The notes under the pieces were generated by a model. That model saw nothing but the letters and a program-made list of their open reading frames with translations. It was not told where the DNA came from and ran no database searches. A stretch of 64,000 bases of DNA from Lachnoclostridium sp. (GTDB lineage: Bacteria; Bacillota; Clostridia; Lachnospirales; Lachnospiraceae), in assembly GCA_023665475.1 (NCBI GenBank), contig JAMPEB010000001.1, forward strand, positions 1-64,000, given 5' to 3'. Shown here one piece after another: positions 61,406 to 64,000 of this stretch. Each line of letters opens with the position of its first letter. The first letter of the stretch is position 1. The position numbers were made by a program, and so were the translations under genes.

Positions 61406-62956
61406 TTAGTTCCATGTGAGAATATTATGGTACAGCCGGTAATAGCCGTCACCCAGACTTTGTACCTGAAGCTGTATGGCAAAATGCTCCATTCCCATAT
61501 CCTTCAGCGCCTGTTCCACATAGCCTGCCTGATAATTTCCCTCGGTGTATTCTCTCTCTATTACAATCCACATTACTTCATCTACTACATTGACAAACTG
61601 CTGATTACCGGTTCCTTCCGCTTTCATCTGTGACAGGCAGTCCTTATAATAATCCTCCAAAGTCGTCAGCACATCCGCGCTGGTAAGTCCGTTTTTCAGC
61701 AAAACATCGGAATCCGTCTTGTCTTTCTCATTATCCTCACCCCATACTAACGGTTTCATCTGCTCTTCCACGGGCTCCGCCTGTTCCGGAAGCTTTGGCA
61801 GTTGAGGTGCGCCCTTGGTGATATCCTCGTAAGCGCCTCCTCCGCAGGCAGGCAGATAAACAGACAATCCGCTTCGCACATGAGTTCCTGCCATCGCATT
61901 GTCGGACTTGTTAAAATAATCATAGGTTGCCGGCACTGTGTCATCCCATGTCACATCCACATTGTAGTATCCGTCCGACAGTTTTACGATATTCCACGCA
62001 TGATTTTCACCTGAATATCCGGTGCAATAATAACAGGGAATGCCCATCTGCTGCAGCAAATACTGATACGCTCTCGCATATCCCGCACAAACGCTTTTGC
62101 CGTTTACCATGGCGCTATAAGCGCTCTGATTCATGTCGGCATTTTTATCATATGCGGTTTTGGATAACAGTGCATCATGGACATATTTTTCTTTCTCATA
62201 ATTATTGGAATACTGCTCCGCCCCGTTCAGTATACCTGCTGCCTGCGCTTTAAATTCCGTCTGCGCAGCCTCCAGTTTGTTGGTAATCGGATAGTATTGC
62301 AGTGAAATTTCCAGACAATCCCCGTTTTGGATATATTTACAGGAATATCCCGTCTGCAGCCAGAAAAGCTCGGGATGATCATTATAAACAGCTTCAAACA
62401 CATTCTTAAGCTGAGTCACCTTGACATCCACCACCGGCGAAAATGAAATCGTACATTTTAATGCATTTGCATAAATCTGGTTGTATAGCTTCTGCATATC
62501 CGAATCCAGCATACCGTAATAGGGATAAATATCCGTATCAAAGGTAAGACCGCTGCCCGTCTCGCCCGTACTCAGCGAATCCTTAAGGGCAGATACTTCG
62601 TTTTCGGCTATCTGCTGCTCGGTCTCTTTAACAGGCACATACCCGTTCTTGCCGCTGACCTGACTGGGAAGGGTGGTCACGCCGTTTGTCGGTGTAATAT
62701 AGGTTGTATTCTCCACCTGTAAACCGTTCGGCAGGGCGTCCGCGTCCGTATTGTAGCCACCCTCCGGCAGACTATTGTCCGGCTGCTCCTGCGTTCCTAT
62801 GCCAATCAGGGTTCCTGAGCCCTCTTCCTCCCTATCCTGAATAACCGCCGCCAGAGATTCCGTCACTGCAGGGTTTAAGGCGCAAAAAAGCATGCCTGCG
62901 CAGCCTATAATAATCAAAATACAAATACCGTAAAAAAATTTTTTAATAATTTTCAA
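61406..62956 (-). CDS. secreted or anchored transglutaminase-like protein
   Basis: A 516-residue protein with an N-terminal membrane helix (about 5-28), so the rest is outside. A variable Thr/Asn-rich stretch leads to a transglutaminase-like domain (about 240-350). The catalytic triad appears intact: Cys in 'KSVCAGYARAYQYLLQQM', His in 'ENHAWNIVKL', Asp in 'VDVTWDD'. The region before it ('IYANALKCTISFSP…FWLQTGY') is the family's usual accessory domain. A C-terminal extension (about 380-516) of unknown fold follows. Substrates (cross-linking or proteolysis at the cell surface) are not known. The start is TTG at 62956, after AAAGGTG. Confidence 0.85.
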   Translation of the reverse strand: MKIIKKFFYGICILIIIGCAGMLFCALNPAVTESLAAVIQDREEEGSGTLIGIGTQEQPDNSLPEGGYNTDADALPNGLQVENTTYITPTNGVTTLPSQVSGKNGYVPVKETEQQIAENEVSALKDSLSTGETGSGLTFDTDIYPYYGMLDSDMQKLYNQIYANALKCTISFSPVVDVKVTQLKNVFEAVYNDHPELFWLQTGYSCKYIQNGDCLEISLQYYPITNKLEAAQTEFKAQAAGILNGAEQYSNNYEKEKYVHDALLSKTAYDKNADMNQSAYSAMVNGKSVCAGYARAYQYLLQQMGIPCYYCTGYSGENHAWNIVKLSDGYYNVDVTWDDTVPATYDYFNKSDNAMAGTHVRSGLSVYLPACGGGAYEDITKGAPQLPKLPEQAEPVEEQMKPLVWGEDNEKDKTDSDVLLKNGLTSADVLTTLEDYYKDCLSQMKAEGTGNQQFVNVVDEVMWIVIEREYTEGNYQAGYVEQALKDMGMEHFAIQLQVQSLGDGYYRLYHNILTWN

Positions 62957-63022
62957 CTGAAGTCACACCTTTCCTGCATTCTTTATAGAAAACAGTCCCT
63001 CTGCAGCAGCTTTCTATTATGT

Positions 63023-63056
63023 GAAAAAACCTGCGCCGACAACTGCCGGCACAGGT
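63023..63056 (-). terminator. terminator of the PocR-chemoreceptor gene
   Basis: On the minus strand, ACCTGTGCCG pairs with CGGCGCAGGT (10 bp with one G-U; 63047-63056 and 63029-63038), followed by TTTTTT. Confidence 0.85.
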
Positions 63057-63070
63057 CACTCACTGTTTTC

Positions 63071-63856
63071 TCAGCCCAATTCGTTTCCTGCAGTCATATC
63101 ATGCACTACTTGGGAAATGCTGTTTATCGTCTTGAATATCTGTTCATTTAACCGCCTGCTCTCCACAGACAAGCTTCCCACTTCCTTGGCAACAACCGCG
63201 AAGCCCTTTCCTGCGTCACCGGCTCTTGCCGCCTCTATGCTGGCATTTAAGGCCAATATATTCTGTCTCTGCTGAATACGGTTCAAATCAGATGTATTCT
63301 GCTGAATATCCAGAACAAGCTTTTCGCAATTTGAAACACCGGTAGTCAGTCTCTCAATCAAATCACCGTTATACTTTTTATTGTATTCAAAATTAATGAA
63401 ATTGTTCAACACCTCGCCCAGCAGATTGGCAGAAGCATGAATCTGTTCTTCCGTCTTAATGTTTACTTCCTTCAGCGCTTTCAGATAAGCTTCCTCATCC
63501 ACGCCGATCTCTTTCGCCACCTGACGGAATTTGTTCTCGTCGGGATTCTCCGGAAGTACCTGCCCTCCGATAACGGAACCCACCTTCTTTCCGCTCACTA
63601 CCAAATCAATGCCGAAATCTATCAGTCCCGCATGACAGTGATAAACTCCTTTGCCGTCCCTGTCACACTGCTCACAGCGGCGTTTCCCCTCCGCGGAGCC
63701 TCTGGTATACTTAATACAGAAATCCGTAAAATTATAGCACTCGGAAATGTACTCTCCGTCCATTCCCACCGCTACGGTTGCAAGCCCTGTGGCTTTCGCC
63801 CAACTGGACATAATTTCCTCAAACTTTTCCATGTCTGTAAAATCCTGTATTTTCAT
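63071..63856 (-). CDS. soluble PocR-domain chemoreceptor-like protein
   Basis: A 261-residue protein with no membrane helix. Residues about 5-165 are a PocR ligand-binding domain with '[45 protein letters not shown]'; its Cys cluster may bind a metal. Residues about 185-255 are the tip of a methyl-accepting signalling hairpin, including the conserved '[32 protein letters not shown]', where CheA and CheW dock. The hairpin is far shorter than in full receptors. It probably senses a cytoplasmic small molecule (PocR family members respond to compounds such as propanediol or its derivatives, but the ligand here is unknown). Own promoter and terminator. Confidence 0.9.
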   Translation of the reverse strand: MKIQDFTDMEKFEEIMSSWAKATGLATVAVGMDGEYISECYNFTDFCIKYTRGSAEGKRRCEQCDRDGKGVYHCHAGLIDFGIDLVVSGKKVGSVIGGQVLPENPDENKFRQVAKEIGVDEEAYLKALKEVNIKTEEQIHASANLLGEVLNNFINFEYNKKYNGDLIERLTTGVSNCEKLVLDIQQNTSDLNRIQQRQNILALNASIEAARAGDAGKGFAVVAKEVGSLSVESRRLNEQIFKTINSISQVVHDMTAGNELG

Positions 63857-63910
63857 ACCTTACCCTCTTCCTGATTTGTTGTCTGAGCCAGCTGTAATTC
63901 TCTCCCATTC

Positions 63911-63940
63911 ATTATAACACTTCTTACCCGGAATGTACAA
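63911..63940 (-). promoter_or_regulatory. promoter of the PocR-chemoreceptor gene
   Basis: On the minus strand, TTGTAC (63935-63940) and TATAAT (63911-63916) with an 18-bp spacer, about 55 bp upstream of the ATG at 63856. Confidence 0.7.
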
Positions 63941-64000
63941 TATTTTTTTAACAAACTCTAACGAATTTTCAAAAAACGCTTTCCCCCTGCCGCCGCTTTT

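Overview
The window looks like chromosomal DNA of an anaerobic Firmicute, most likely a gut-type Lachnospiraceae (Clostridia). The reasons are the strong AGGAGG-type ribosome sites, sigma-A promoters of the TTGACA-17-TATAAT type, and gene families typical of that group (DUF5688, DUF1836, a YqeG-aroE-aroK-aroQ-efp cluster, RlmD with the clostridial C-terminal extension, a PF13303 PTS IIC, an ApgM-type enzyme beside homoserine dehydrogenase). No rRNA or taxonomic marker is present, so this is inference from gene content. Most genes lie on the minus strand.

Layout. 0-5.5 kb: end of a YfhO-like membrane protein, a small membrane protein, gdhA with its own promoter and terminator, an SH3b surface protein preceded by tRNA-Arg(CCG), and a DUF5688 protein. 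5.6-8.7 kb: efp and shikimate-pathway genes. 8.9-13.6 kb: an XRE regulator, a 15-bp tandem repeat, an M20 amidohydrolase, a MATE exporter and cardiolipin synthase. 13.6-17.2 kb: biotin genes bioY-bioB-bioD-bioA. 17.4-22.1 kb (plus strand): an AbrB-type regulator with a glycosyltransferase, and a large hybrid sensor kinase. 22.2-23.9 kb: dtd, a lipoprotein and a small protein.

24.0-33.9 kb is an AT-rich accessory island inserted before rlmD. It holds decayed gene fragments, a candidate type I toxin-antitoxin locus (hydrophobic peptide plus convergent antisense RNA sharing one 14-bp terminator stem), a KAP-family NTPase whose promoter diverges from the toxin promoter, small ORFs, a HEPN-motif protein, a PD-(D/E)XK-like protein, and a complete type III restriction-modification system (mod-res). 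This is the most likely place for a new defence-related system.

34-46.9 kb returns to housekeeping: rlmD, pcrA, zinc-ribbon/SPFH proteins, a solute-binding lipoprotein, a HIT protein, DUF1836, bactofilin with a catalytically dead LytM protein, and a GH3 hexosaminidase with a PTS IIC. 46.9-47.7 kb is a long non-coding stretch with a consensus promoter and a cluster of reiterated 14-mers. 47.7-53 kb is one transcription unit glyA-hom-apgM-lysC for the Asp/Thr/Gly branch. 53-64 kb: PAP2, GT2, an SfsA-MutY fusion, a 5'-nucleotidase, DUF1653, the TrkA/TrkH potassium system, a secreted transglutaminase-like protein, and a soluble PocR-chemoreceptor protein. A short hairpin module (GCCGC-TTRC-GCGGC followed by GGAATGAGAGG) recurs just before the start codons of several unrelated genes and often supplies their Shine-Dalgarno.
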